Notes: generated from the letters alone by a model not told the origin. A DNA stretch of 64,000 nt from Cupriavidus basilensis OR16 (GCF_000243095.1 NZ_AHJE01000086.1:1-64000), one strand, 5' to 3'. Positions 8,485 through 17,610 are shown, counted from the stretch's first letter. Made by a program: numbers and translations.

Positions 8485-9546
8485 TTACGCCAGCCCGCAA
8501 GCGCGGCGCAGGGCGATGCGCGCCTGCTCGGTGGGGATCGCGTCGCAGGCCGCCAGCCGGTCCCAGGAGACGGCGTTGTTGCGCAGCAGGTAAGGGGCGT
8601 TTTCCGGATGCCGCGCGGCGCGCCAGCCACTGATGGCCACCACCATCACCAGCCGGGCCTGCACCAGGTCGAACAGCACGTCGATCTCATCGGCCTGCAG
8701 CGGCAGCACCGCGTGATACGCGGCGGCAAAGTCCGCCAGCGTGGCCAACGTGTCGCCGGCGGGGTCAACCTGATAAGCGGCGGCGACGGCCAGGTCGTCG
8801 ATCAGCGGCGCATGGACCATGTCGCCAAAATCCAGCACGCCCGCAATGCGCGCGTGGTCTTGCGGGTCGACCAGCACGTTATAGATATTGAAGTCGTTAT
8901 GGATCGGCTGGGCTCGCAGCCGCGCCAGCCGGGGCTGCACGTTGGCGGCAAAGCGATCCAGCGCGCGGGTCGCCAGCGCGCGCCGGCGCTCGTCCGGGAC
9001 GCTGTCGAGCAGGCCGCGCACGCGCCCGGCGCGCTGGATGTCCCACGGCAGCTCCAGTTCGCCGGCGGGATGGCGGAAGTCGCGCAGCGCCAGGTCGAGC
9101 CGGGCCAGCGTGCGCGCCAGCTCCCGCGCTTGCGCTGGCGAGCGCCGCGCCTTGGGCAGCGGCTCGCCCGGCAGGTAGCTGAACAGGCGCACCACGCGGG
9201 CTTCACCGCCGGGCGGCTGCGCGATCAGCGACGGACGGCCCGCCAGGGTCGGCATGATGCGCTGCACGGGCAGGGCGGGATCGGCCGCGGCGATGTGCAG
9301 CAGCGCCTGGGTCTGGAAGTCCGCCACCAGCGGCAGCTCGGCGGGATGGGAGACCTTGAGCATGTAGCTTGCCGCCGGCGTTTCCAGCAGGAAATTCTGG
9401 TCGCGCTCGCCGCTCAGCGGGGAGAGCCGCCCCGCCAGCCCGTACTGCTGCGCCAGCAGGTCCATGGCCCACGCCAGCGGGACTTCGGGCGAGCCTTCGC
9501 TAAGCACATCGGCGGCTGCCAGCACCGCGCTTGCCGGCCCGTTCAT
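8485..9546 (-). CDS. APH-fold phosphotransferase, hydroxylysine/choline-kinase-like
   Basis: 353 residues, start ATG 9546 overlapping the upstream stop (ATGA). Kinase features: GERDQNFLLET (P-loop-like), the catalytic Brenner motif IHNDFNIYNVLV, and metal-binding DFGDMVHAPLIDDLAVA. These belong to the APH/choline kinase superfamily; the close resemblance in order and context to hydroxylysine kinase plus phospho-lyase pairs suggests it phosphorylates a small amino alcohol. The actual substrate is inference. It is translationally coupled to the HDAC-like gene upstream and followed 20 bases later by the aminotransferase. Confidence 0.8.
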   Translation of the reverse strand: MNGPASAVLAAADVLSEGSPEVPLAWAMDLLAQQYGLAGRLSPLSGERDQNFLLETPAASYMLKVSHPAELPLVADFQTQALLHIAAADPALPVQRIMPTLAGRPSLIAQPPGGEARVVRLFSYLPGEPLPKARRSPAQARELARTLARLDLALRDFRHPAGELELPWDIQRAGRVRGLLDSVPDERRRALATRALDRFAANVQPRLARLRAQPIHNDFNIYNVLVDPQDHARIAGVLDFGDMVHAPLIDDLAVAAAYQVDPAGDTLATLADFAAAYHAVLPLQADEIDVLFDLVQARLVMVVAISGWRAARHPENAPYLLRNNAVSWDRLAACDAIPTEQARIALRRACGLA

Positions 9547-10571
9547 GCGGCGCTCGCGAAGCCGCGCAGCGCGCTGGAGATATTGGGCCCGAGGTCGTCG
9601 GAGAGATAGCCGCCTTCCTGCACCAGCACCGTCGGCAGGCCCAGCCGCGCGATTTCCGCGGTGATGAGGGCGAAGCCGGGCGTGGTGACGGCGAGTGCCT
9701 GGTACGGGTCGCGCTCGTGCGCGTCCAGCCCCAGTGCTACCACCAGCGCCCCGGGCGCGAACGCGCGGATGCTCAGGCACACGTCGCGCAGCGCCGCCAG
9801 GTAGGCCTCGTCGCCGGTGCCGCGTGCCAGCGGGCGGTTGATGTTGTAGCCCAGGCCTTCCGCCTCGCCGCGCTCGTGCGCGTGTCCGGTGAAGAAGGGC
9901 GTGAACAGCATCGGGTCGCCATGCAGCGACACGGTCAGCACATCGTTGCGGCGATAGAAGATGCCCTGGGTGCCGTTGCCGTGGTGCATGTCGATGTCGA
10001 GGATGGCGACGCGGTCATGGTGGCGGCGCAGGTGCTGTGCGGCAATGGCGGTGTTGTTCAGGTAGCAAAAGCCGTTGGCGCGGTCCGCGTAAGCGTGGTG
10101 GCCCGGCGGGCGGCACAGCGCATAGGCCGCGCGTTCGCCATCGGCGACCAGTTGCGCGGCGTGGGTGGCCACGTCGGCAGACCCGGCCGCCGCGCGCCAT
10201 GTGTTTGGCCCGATGGAGCAGGCGGCGTCTCCCATATGGAAGCCCGCCTGGCCGACCACGCTGTCGGGGTAGGTGCAGGGCTGCCCGGGGAAGGGGTGGA
10301 TGTTGGGCAGGACCTCTTCGGACGCGTCGGGCAGCAACTGCCAGCGGTCGTAGGCGGTTTCCAGGAAGCGCAGGTATTCCGGCGTGTGGATCGCGGCGCG
10401 CGGGCCCGCGCCGTGATCGGCGGGGGCGGTCACGTCGTGGCCGTCGGCGCGCACCGCCGCCAGCAGGCGCAGGGCGCGCTCGGGCTGCTCGTTGCTGCGC
10501 TTCATCCTGCCGCGCACCATGAACGCGTGCGGGTCGTGGTCGAGATGCAGATCGCTGTAGACGACTTTCAT
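9543..10571 (-). CDS. Histone-deacetylase-family protein, acetylpolyamine amidohydrolase type
   Basis: 342 residues. Conserved zinc-hydrolase motifs are present: RPPGHHAYADRANGFCYLNN (His-His dyad), LDIDMHHGNGTQ (zinc ligands Asp and His), GLDAHERDP (third ligand) and the tyrosine loop QEGGYLSDDLG. The N-terminus MKVVYSDLHLDHDP is typical of bacterial acetylpolyamine amidohydrolases (AphA), which deacetylate acetylputrescine and related amines. ATGA overlaps on both sides (GntR upstream at 10568-10571, phosphotransferase downstream) show tight operon coupling. Confidence 0.88.
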   Translation of the reverse strand: MKVVYSDLHLDHDPHAFMVRGRMKRSNEQPERALRLLAAVRADGHDVTAPADHGAGPRAAIHTPEYLRFLETAYDRWQLLPDASEEVLPNIHPFPGQPCTYPDSVVGQAGFHMGDAACSIGPNTWRAAAGSADVATHAAQLVADGERAAYALCRPPGHHAYADRANGFCYLNNTAIAAQHLRRHHDRVAILDIDMHHGNGTQGIFYRRNDVLTVSLHGDPMLFTPFFTGHAHERGEAEGLGYNINRPLARGTGDEAYLAALRDVCLSIRAFAPGALVVALGLDAHERDPYQALAVTTPGFALITAEIARLGLPTVLVQEGGYLSDDLGPNISSALRGFASAA

Positions 10572-11293
10572 AGGACGGACTCCATCGAGGGCGCCTCGGC
10601 GGCGCCTTGTTTTTGCATGAACACCGCCCGGACATGGACCCAGGCGTCATCGATATGGAAGCGCACCGCGGCTTGCGCGGCGGCTTCGTCGCGCCGCGCA
10701 AGCGCCTCGGCGATCGGGCGGTGGGTCTCGGCTACGGCCTTGGGGTCGTGGTACACGCTGTCGATCAGCGCCACGATCATGCGGATCTCCGTTTGCATCA
10801 TGGAGAACATGCGATGCAGGTAGGCATTGCCGGACAGCTCGCAGATGGCCGTGTGGAACGCCAGGTCGCGCGCCACGCGCTCGATCTGCGGCAGCGATTC
10901 GGCCTCTTGCACCATGCGCTCGACCATGGCCACGAGTTGCTTCAGCCCAGCCTCCGGCGCCTGCTTGCAAGCGAGCGATGCGGCCATCAGCTCGAGGTTC
11001 AGGCGTACCTGGAACAGATCGTCGATCTCGCGCACCGTCACTGTGCGCACTGCAAAGCCATGGCGCGGGCGCGACACCAGCACGCCCTGGCGCTCCAGCC
11101 GCCGCGCCGCCTCGCGTACCGGGGCGCGGCTGACATTCATGCGGCGGGCGATGTCCGCCTCGACGATGCGGCTGCCGGGCGGCAGCCGGCCTTCGACGAT
11201 GGCCTGGGTGAGCTGGGCCTCCACCGCCGCCACCAGGTCGGAGACTTCGATGGAGGCAAAGGGCGAGGCGTCTTCGATTGCGGAATCAGACAT
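10568..11293 (-). CDS. GntR-family (FCD) transcriptional regulator
   Basis: 241 residues: winged helix EADIARRMNVSRAPVREAARRLERQGVL and an FCD domain with LAFHTAICELSGNAYLHRM and HRPIAEALARRD. Its start is 4 bases from the broken EamA gene and its end overlaps the HDAC-like gene by 4 bases, so it is transcribed within the operon it probably controls. Ligand unknown; amines or their keto-acid products fit the context. Confidence 0.88.
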   Translation of the reverse strand: MSDSAIEDASPFASIEVSDLVAAVEAQLTQAIVEGRLPPGSRIVEADIARRMNVSRAPVREAARRLERQGVLVSRPRHGFAVRTVTVREIDDLFQVRLNLELMAASLACKQAPEAGLKQLVAMVERMVQEAESLPQIERVARDLAFHTAICELSGNAYLHRMFSMMQTEIRMIVALIDSVYHDPKAVAETHRPIAEALARRDEAAAQAAVRFHIDDAWVHVRAVFMQKQGAAEAPSMESVL

Positions 11294-11297
11294 GGGC

Positions 11298-12097
11298 TTA
11301 GTCCTTGGGTCGGGCTGCGACCGGCTGCGCGCACGGCACCTGCCGCCCGCGCAATGCGAGGTATCCGCCCGAGAGCATGATCAGCGCGATGCCCGCCAGC
11401 GCGATGCCGTCGGGCGGGCGCTGGAAGACAAAGGTGCTGATCAGCACGGCGAGCAGCAGTTGGAAGTAATTGAGCGGCGCGAGCGTGGAGGCGGCAACGC
11501 GCCGGAAGGCGGCCAGCAGCAGCAACTGCGCCAGGCCGCTGCAGGCACCCCCGGCCATCATCAGCAAGATGTCGGGCGCGGACGGGCTGACCTCGGGCAG
11601 CGTCGCCAGCGCCGGCACGCCGGTGACCACCAGGCAGATCAGCGCGGTCCAGGCGTAGAGCACCGGCCCGGCGACCACGCCCGCCAGCCGGCGCGTCAGC
11701 AGCTGGAAGGCGGCATAGCAGATGGCCGAGACCATCATCAGCACCGTGCCGACGAAGGGCAGGTCGCCGCCGGGCCGCACGATCAGGACAGCGCCACCAT
11801 GATCAGCGGCGCGGTGAAGTAGATCGCCGTTGCCTCGGCCAGCGGCATGTAGACCAGCGCGGCCATGAAGCAGCTGGCCACGATCCCGAGCGCGCGCAGC
11901 AGCCACACCAGCGCGATGACGCTCACCGACACATAGCGGGTCAGGTTCATCATGGGCGCCGAGTGGTCGCGCAGCATCCATTTGCAGAAGGCGTCGTAGC
12001 TGGCAAACGCCACCAGCGCGCAGAAAAACAGCAGGATGCCGTCGCGGCGCGCACGCGCCGTGGTAAGCCGTAGCGATGGATTGGCCGGGCCGGTCAT
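11298..12097 (-). pseudogene. EamA/DMT-family inner-membrane exporter, broken by a deletion with frameshift
   Basis: The N-terminal half starts MTGPANPSL at 12097 and contains the first DMT helices up to APLIMVALS, where it stops. The C-terminal half continues in another frame from VLIVRPGGDLPF through several membrane helices to the stop at 11298. Between them about 20-30 residues expected in EamA domains are missing, so the lesion lies at about 11785-11795. Its start overlaps the stop of the preceding aminotransferase fragment (ATGA). Such carriers often export amino acids or amines. Confidence 0.8.
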
Positions 12098-12447
12098 CAG
12101 GCTGCGGCCTGGTTGGCACCATTGCTGCCATCGCTACCATTGCCGCTGGCCGGCAGCTCGCGCTCCAGCGCCGCCATGGCTCGCGCGAAGCGCGCGAACA
12201 GCTCGTCGATCTGCGCCTCGGTGATGATCAGCGGCGGGCAGAAGGCGATGGTGTCGCCCATGGCGCGCACGATCAGGCCTTGCTCCTGCGCCAGCTGGGC
12301 CAGGCGCGCGCCAGCCTTCAGGGCAGGGTCGAAGGCGCGCCGCGCCGCGGGCTCCGCCGCCAGTTCGATCGCGCCCAGCAGGCCGACCCCGCGCACCTCG
12401 CCCACCAGCGCGCGCCCGGCATAAGCCCGCAGCGCCTGCTGGAAACG
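12097..12447 (-). pseudogene. C-terminal fragment of a second class III aminotransferase
   Basis: The minus-strand frame reads FQQALRAYAGRALVGEVRGVGLLGAIELA, then MGDTIAFCPPLIITEAQIDELF, the standard end of omega-amino-acid or putrescine-type aminotransferases. Homology stops abruptly at about 12447, where the sequence switches to an EAL-domain gene on the other strand. About 340 N-terminal residues are lost. The stop overlaps the EamA start, so this was the first known gene of the amine operon. Confidence 0.8.
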
Positions 12448-12726
12448 GGGTCCTTGTCGTACCTGCGGCGCCTAGACATCGACTACATCAAGATTGACCA
12501 GTCCTTCATCCGCTCGCTGACGCGGGGCCCGGACGACGTGGCCTTGTGCCACGCCATCATCAGCATGGCGCATGCACTGCGCATCCGCGTGATTGCCGAG
12601 GGCGTCGAGACCGAGTCGCAGCGCGACATCCTGCTGGCTGCCGGCTGCGACTACGGGCAAGGCCACTTCTTCTGTCCGCCGGTGGAGGCCAGCGCGTTCG
12701 AGGCCTTCGTGAGCGCCGTGACTTGA
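12448..12726 (+). pseudogene. C-terminal fragment of an EAL-domain (cyclic-di-GMP phosphodiesterase) protein
   Basis: The frame reads GSLSYLRRLDIDYIKIDQSFI, then VIAEGVETESQRDILLAAGCDYGQGHFF, which covers EAL motifs late in the domain (DYIKID with catalytic Lys/Asp, EGVE). It ends at TGA 12726. The catalytic EAL signature and all upstream sensor domains are absent because the sequence switches to the aminotransferase fragment at about 12447. No start codon is expected; it is a remnant. Confidence 0.8.
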
Positions 12727-12901
12727 GGCGAGCGGCGTCCCAACCATCCGGTAAGCGGTCAGAATGGTGTCGCGGGCCATCGCGCGCCGTTGTGACGTCA
12801 GGGACAGCGACCATTTCTCGCTTCTTTCGGAGCGAAAGCGCACCCCGCCGGAGACCTAATATCGGAGGTATCCACCATACATGCACCAGAGCCGTGCGGC
12901 G

Positions 12902-14095
12902 TTACCGCGTCGCGCCGGAATCGACCGCCGCCTGAACCGCCTTGTAAAAGGCCTGGCGCTGCGGGCCGGCGCTATCGGGCATGGTCGCCTTGGGCCAATC
13001 GCCATTCGATGCAATCACCAGCTTGCGCTTGGGATCGATGAAGATGCCCTGGCCAAAAATGCCCTGCGCGGCAACGCTGCCGTCATCGTACGTCCACCAC
13101 TGGTAGCCATAGCCGCGGCCGGGCACGCCAATGTCGGCCTGCTTGGTCGTTGCACTGGCGAGCCAGTTGGCCGGCAACACAGGCTTGCCGGCCGCAATCC
13201 CGCCTTCCAGGATGAACTGGCCGAAACGCGCATAGTCCGACAGCCGGGCCGAGATGCAGCAGCCGCTGATCTCATTGCCGCTGGCGTTGGTGACCCAGAT
13301 CGCATCCGCCGCCATGCCGTATGGCTTCCAGATTTTCTCGGACAGATAGGCGGACAGCGTCTTGCCGGTCGCCTTGCTGACCAGCACGCCGATCAGGTTG
13401 GTTTCGCCCGTCTTGTAGACCCATTTGGAACCGGGCGCGGCCTCTCTCGGGAGCTTGCGCATATAGCTGACCGTGACGTCCATGCCCGGCTCGGCTTTGA
13501 CATCGTTGAACAGCGCAACGTCCGATTTCGGGTCGGCATAGTCCTCGTTCCACTTGACGCCCGAGGTCATGGTGAGGACTTGGCGAATCGTCACTCCGTC
13601 GTAGCCGCTGCCGCCCAACTCAGGGATGTAGCGCGTGATCGGATCGTCGATGCTCTTGAGGTATCCATCCTTGACGGCCGCCCCGACCAGCGTCGAGGCC
13701 AGCGACTTGGCAACCGAGAAGGAAGTCCAGCGCTCTTGCGGGCCAAAACCCAATGCATAGCGCTCAAACCGCACCTTGCCGTCCTGCAGGATGATCAGGC
13801 CCGCATGGCGCTGCGCCGCCATATAGGCGTCCATCGTCAGTGGCTTGCCGCCGACGGTCAGCGTTTCGGGAAAGGCCGTTCCCTTGGGCAGTTCGCGTAC
13901 CGCGCCGCCGGCGGCCACGACATTGCCGGGGGCGAATTTTTCGATTTGGCGAAAGCGCGCGTCGCGCTGGTCTTGCGTCCAGAACAGCATATTGGTCTCG
14001 GACTTTGGCAGCATGGTGTTGCCGCATCCCCCAAGCGCAAGGCAAATCCCGATGCTGGCGATGGTGATGGTGATGGTGATGGTCAGTTTGCTCAT
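12902..14095 (-). CDS. Serine hydrolase lipoprotein of the beta-lactamase (class C/esterase) family
   Basis: 397 residues from ATG 14095, with GAGGGC 6 bases upstream. The signal peptide ends in lipobox LALGGC. The catalytic SxxK is SVAK in WTSFSVAKSLAST; the second motif lies in WVYKTGETNLIG and the domain ends with GYGYQWWTYDDG and FGQGIFIDPKRKLV. These place it among PF00144 beta-lactamase-like esterases, peptidases and 6-aminohexanoate-dimer-hydrolase-like enzymes. The signal peptide contains a (Thr-Ile) run coded by a hexamer repeat. Substrate unknown. An AT-rich palindrome lies about 108 bases upstream. Confidence 0.85.
   Translation of the reverse strand: MSKLTITITITIASIGICLALGGCGNTMLPKSETNMLFWTQDQRDARFRQIEKFAPGNVVAAGGAVRELPKGTAFPETLTVGGKPLTMDAYMAAQRHAGLIILQDGKVRFERYALGFGPQERWTSFSVAKSLASTLVGAAVKDGYLKSIDDPITRYIPELGGSGYDGVTIRQVLTMTSGVKWNEDYADPKSDVALFNDVKAEPGMDVTVSYMRKLPREAAPGSKWVYKTGETNLIGVLVSKATGKTLSAYLSEKIWKPYGMAADAIWVTNASGNEISGCCISARLSDYARFGQFILEGGIAAGKPVLPANWLASATTKQADIGVPGRGYGYQWWTYDDGSVAAQGIFGQGIFIDPKRKLVIASNGDWPKATMPDSAGPQRQAFYKAVQAAVDSGATR
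14060..14083 (-). repeat. Four tandem copies of GATGGT within the signal-peptide coding sequence
   Basis: Four perfect hexamers (read ACCATC on the coding strand) encode alternating Thr-Ile residues in the hydrophobic core of the serine hydrolase signal peptide. Copy-number change would keep the frame and alter only the length of the signal core. Confidence 0.85.
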
Positions 14096-14202
14096 GGAAG
14101 CCCTCACTTTCGTAATAAGAATTGTGATTTGTATGACGAGATTGAGGCTGCGGCTGTGCATGATCCCCACGCTCGTGGTATATCATTAAATGAACGCGTT
14201 AA

Positions 14203-14232
14203 TAATATTAAAACAATATAGTTTTAATATTA
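14203..14232. promoter_or_regulatory. AT-rich perfect palindrome
   Basis: Twelve-base arms TAATATTAAAAC and its exact complement flank a 6-base centre AATATA. The site lies in a notably AT-rich patch in otherwise GC-rich DNA, between the divergent serine hydrolase (start 14095) and a LuxR-type remnant. It could be an operator or an RNA hairpin; no T-tract pattern clearly supports a terminator. Confidence 0.5.
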
Positions 14233-14307
14233 AATGCTGTTTTTCGGACAACCACCGGGGTAGTCGGACACCAACCCACGATGTCCGAACTCCTCAGAAG
14301 TCTATGA

Positions 14308-14517
14308 ATGCGGGCAGCATGGCGCGTTTTCAGTTCGGTAACAACGGTTGACGAGCGCACTAAAACCATTGGCGAACGTATTAACAGCATTTCGCCAAAG
14401 GAATTTGAAGTGCTTAAAACGGTTGGCGGCTGGAAGATTTCCACCATGCGCAAATTAAACGTCCGGACGGATCAGGAGCTGATCGCCTTTTGCCTGGAAA
14501 GTGGGCTCTTCCGGTAG
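14308..14517 (+). pseudogene. Probable remnant of a LuxR/NarL-type HTH domain
   Basis: The 69-residue frame contains ISPKEFEVLKTVGG followed by MRKLNVRTDQELIAFCLESGLFR. The first part matches the start of a LuxR HTH (L-T-x-R-E-x-E-V-L) and the last part matches its C-terminal helix (KL-V-R-x-x-x-L-x-A-F-x-x-x-x-G-L). The recognition-helix segment between them is missing, as if about 20-25 residues were deleted. The patch is AT-richer than its surroundings. Weak but specific resemblance. Confidence 0.4.
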
Positions 14518-14655
14518 CGGATGGCGACGAGCCCGGTTCCCTTCGAGGCCATGCGGCTCGATGCCGAGTACCTCGGCCCGGTCCGCCACGCGCTGACACA
14601 CGCCGGCAGGGCCAACCAACGGGTGGGTGCTAATCCAGCCGGCGCTAGCCTTCTT

Positions 14656-16134
14656 CTACATGTCATCGAGGGGATAGATCGGCCGCCGTACGTTCTCGAA
14701 GGTCAGCTTGCCGAAGTCGGAAGTCGTCACACCGATGCTGTCGCACTCGAAGACTTGCGCCGCGAGGTCGCCAAAGCCGGCGCGCCAGTGAACGCGGCTC
14801 TTCATCACCAGGAACTTCTTGCGCGCGGGATCGATGCCCAGCGCCTGGAAGCAAGCCGGGTCGAAGGGCTCCATGTGGGACGAGACCACGATCACCTCGA
14901 CCGCTCCGGTATCCAGCACGACCGTCTTGCCGGTGCTCACTTCCACGCCGGCACTCATGGGGCCGCATAGGCGGAAGCGTCCATCGCTGATGAGACGCAC
15001 GCGCGCGGTCAGCCGGAGGGGGTCATTGCGGTCCCCCGTTGCCGGCAACTCGGAGCGCCCTCCGAGTGCGAGCGAGACCTCGTTGCCGACGCCGGCCAGG
15101 ATGGCCTGTTCGACGGCAACGGGATCGTGGATCGCATAGAAGACGGCGCTATTGAGCTCCTGCCGCAGGACCTCCCGGAGCACGGCGGTGGTGTCCATGG
15201 TGCCGCCCGATGCCACGTTGTCGCAGTGGTCCAGCAATACGACCGGGCTGCCATCCGCCGCCTTGGCGCGGGCCACGGTCTCGGCCAGTGGCGCGCCGTG
15301 GTAGAGAAAGCCGGCGCGCTGGTCCCATGCCTGGTCCAGCAGCGCCTGGCAGGCCTGGTGGGCGCGCTCGGCCTTGCCATCGGTGCAGACGACCGCCGAC
15401 AGGCCGGCATTGCGGACATCGGCGTGCGGAAAGCCGGTGAACAGCGAGGCGGCGAGAATGCCGTCCCCAGCCTGTTCCAGCGCGATGCACGCTGCCTGCA
15501 ACGACCGGTTGGGCTCGGCATGGGTGCCCTGGCGCATCACATGGGGCAGCATGGGCCGGTTGTCCCATGCCAGCACCGGGCGGGCTTCGCCCTGGATGGC
15601 GCGGCACAGCACTTGCGCGGCGCGTTTGCCGGCAGCGGCCATGTCGACGTGCGGATAGGTGTGGTACCCCGTCAGCACGTTGACGCGGGCAACCATCTCC
15701 GGATAAAGGTTGGCGTGCATGTCGAGCGCGACGCCGATCAGCGTGTCAGGCTGCACCTCGCGCAGGCGCCGCAGCAGTTCGCCCTCGCCGTCCTCGAAAC
15801 CGGGCGTGACCATGGCGCCGTGCAGGTCCAGCAGGATGCCGTCGAACGCCTGGCCGGCCGCCGCCTGCACGATCAGGCCGCAGATACGCTCAAAGGCCTG
15901 CGGGTCGACCGGGCCGCTTGGCGAAGCCTCCGCCACTACCGGCACCACCATCTCGGCGCCATGGCGTTGCGCCACTTCGATGAAGCCGCCGAGCGCGGTG
16001 CCCGTGCCGCGCCGCGCGGCGATGGCCTCGGTGCCGCAGAGCACCGCGCCATCGCGGAAGAAACGCTCGAACGGCGTGGGAACCGGCGAAAAGGTATTGG
16101 TCTCGTGTTTGAACGAGGCAAGCAGCAGCCGCAT
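14656..16134 (-). CDS. M81-family metallopeptidase (MlrC/microcystinase-C-like)
   Basis: 492 residues from MRLLLASFKHETNTFSP at 16134, preceded by AGAAGGAGA. The HETNTF N-terminal motif, ILLDLHGAMVTPGFEDGEGELL, DMHANL and LLDHCDNVASGGTMDTT are diagnostic for MlrC proteins, presumed zinc amidohydrolases. Complete and intact. The amidase gene lies upstream on the same strand and peptide ABC transporter genes beyond it, which together suggest uptake and cleavage of a peptide- or amide-like compound; the substrate is unknown. Confidence 0.9.
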   Translation of the reverse strand: MRLLLASFKHETNTFSPVPTPFERFFRDGAVLCGTEAIAARRGTGTALGGFIEVAQRHGAEMVVPVVAEASPSGPVDPQAFERICGLIVQAAAGQAFDGILLDLHGAMVTPGFEDGEGELLRRLREVQPDTLIGVALDMHANLYPEMVARVNVLTGYHTYPHVDMAAAGKRAAQVLCRAIQGEARPVLAWDNRPMLPHVMRQGTHAEPNRSLQAACIALEQAGDGILAASLFTGFPHADVRNAGLSAVVCTDGKAERAHQACQALLDQAWDQRAGFLYHGAPLAETVARAKAADGSPVVLLDHCDNVASGGTMDTTAVLREVLRQELNSAVFYAIHDPVAVEQAILAGVGNEVSLALGGRSELPATGDRNDPLRLTARVRLISDGRFRLCGPMSAGVEVSTGKTVVLDTGAVEVIVVSSHMEPFDPACFQALGIDPARKKFLVMKSRVHWRAGFGDLAAQVFECDSIGVTTSDFGKLTFENVRRPIYPLDDM

Positions 16135-16181
16135 GGATTCTCCTTCTGTTGATGAGGTGGTTCCGGTGTCAGGCGACGCGC

Positions 16182-17585
16182 TCAGGCTGCAGCCTGTGGC
16201 GGTTGCGGCCAGGATCGCTGTGCGGGACGCATGGCTTCCCAGGCCTTGGCCATTTGCAGAACGCCGAGATCGTCGAAACGCCGCCCGGCGATCTGCAGGC
16301 CGATAGGCATGCCGTCTGCCGAGTACCCGCAATTGACCGATGCCGCCGGCTGCTCGGAGAAGTTGTAGACGATGGTGAAGCTCGCCTGATGGATCGGCTC
16401 CACGCCCTCGTACTCCACGTGCGTCTGCTCCGCCCCGAACGCGGGCTGCGGAAAGACGGGTGAGAGCACATAGTCGAAATCGCGCGTGGCAGCCACGGTC
16501 GCGGCACGCAGCGCCATCCCCTGCGCATGCGCGCGGTACAACTGCTCCGCGGTGACGCCCTCGCTGCGTTGCACTGCCCATTGGATGGCGGGAGAGGCCT
16601 TGCCGCGCCGCTCCGCGGGCAGGGCGGCAAGATCCATGCGTGTGCGCATGGCCCAGAAACTGCCGATGCCTTCCAGCATGCCCGGCGCGATCCAGGGGCA
16701 GATGGGTTCGACGATCGCACCGGCCGATTCAAATGTCCTGGCGGCCTTTTCCACCGCGGCGCGTACCTCCGGATCGACGCGGATGCCGCTTTCGAGTTCG
16801 AGCCACAGGCCGATGCGCAGGCCCTTGAGCTCGCGGTCCAGCCGATTCCACTCGATGGGCTGGTAGGGCAGGCTCATGTGGTCGCGGGCATCGGGCAGCG
16901 ACAGGACGCGCATCAGCAATGCGGCGTCCGCCACGGTACGGGTCATCGGGCCGGCAACGCGCGCGGGATATGGCGGATCGATCGGAACGCGGCCAAGACT
17001 GGGCTTGAGGCCGAAGATGCCACAGAATCCGGCCGGCCCGCGCACCGAGCCGCCGATGTCCGTGCCCACATGCAAGGGGCCGTAGCCCGCCGCTGCCGCC
17101 GCCCCGGCGCCCGAGCTGGATCCGCCCGGATTGCGGCCCAGGTTCCATGGGTTGCGCGTCAGCGGGTGGAAGCTGGACATGGCCGCGCCAAGCATGCCAA
17201 GGTCCGGCATCGTGGTCTTGCAGATGCACACCGCGCCGGCTTCGCGCAGGCGCGCGGCCACGGGAGCGTCCGTGGCTGCGGGCACCAGTTCGGTCGCGGC
17301 GCAGCCCAATGGTACCGGCACGCCCTGCGTGGCGATGTTCTCCTTGATGGTCACCGGCACGCCGTCGAGCGGCCCCTGCGGCGTACCGCGCTGCCAGCGC
17401 GCCTCGGACTCGCGGGCCATCGCTAGCGCGCGCCCGGTGTCCAGCGCATAGGATGCCTGGATGTGCGGCTCCCAGGCTTCCATGCGCGCCAGCACTGCTT
17501 GCGTCACGGCCACGGGCGATAGTGCCTTGCTGGCGTACAGGTCGAGCAGCGTCGTGGCGCTCAGGTCATGGAGGGCAGTCGTCAT
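16182..17585 (-). CDS. Amidase-signature family amidase
   Basis: 467 residues from MTTALHDLSATTLLDLYASK at 17585, with AAGGAT upstream. The Ser-cisSer-Lys triad is visible: Lys in VTIKENIAT, cis-Ser in PGGSSSGAGAAAA and nucleophile Ser in GTDIGGSVRGPAGF. The C-terminus GYSADGMPIGLQIAGRRFDD is typical of the family. Full length. It lies between the ABC transporter ATPase and the M81 peptidase genes on the same strand, spaced by 25 and 47 bases. Confidence 0.92.
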   Translation of the reverse strand: MTTALHDLSATTLLDLYASKALSPVAVTQAVLARMEAWEPHIQASYALDTGRALAMARESEARWQRGTPQGPLDGVPVTIKENIATQGVPVPLGCAATELVPAATDAPVAARLREAGAVCICKTTMPDLGMLGAAMSSFHPLTRNPWNLGRNPGGSSSGAGAAAAAGYGPLHVGTDIGGSVRGPAGFCGIFGLKPSLGRVPIDPPYPARVAGPMTRTVADAALLMRVLSLPDARDHMSLPYQPIEWNRLDRELKGLRIGLWLELESGIRVDPEVRAAVEKAARTFESAGAIVEPICPWIAPGMLEGIGSFWAMRTRMDLAALPAERRGKASPAIQWAVQRSEGVTAEQLYRAHAQGMALRAATVAATRDFDYVLSPVFPQPAFGAEQTHVEYEGVEPIHQASFTIVYNFSEQPAASVNCGYSADGMPIGLQIAGRRFDDLGVLQMAKAWEAMRPAQRSWPQPPQAAA

Positions 17586-17610
17586 GGTTTCATCCTTAGG
17601 GGAGGGTGGA

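Noticed and set aside
14517..14655. Small ORF upstream of the M81 peptidase
   Set aside because: No family motif and no ribosome-binding site; likely a spacer with remnants.
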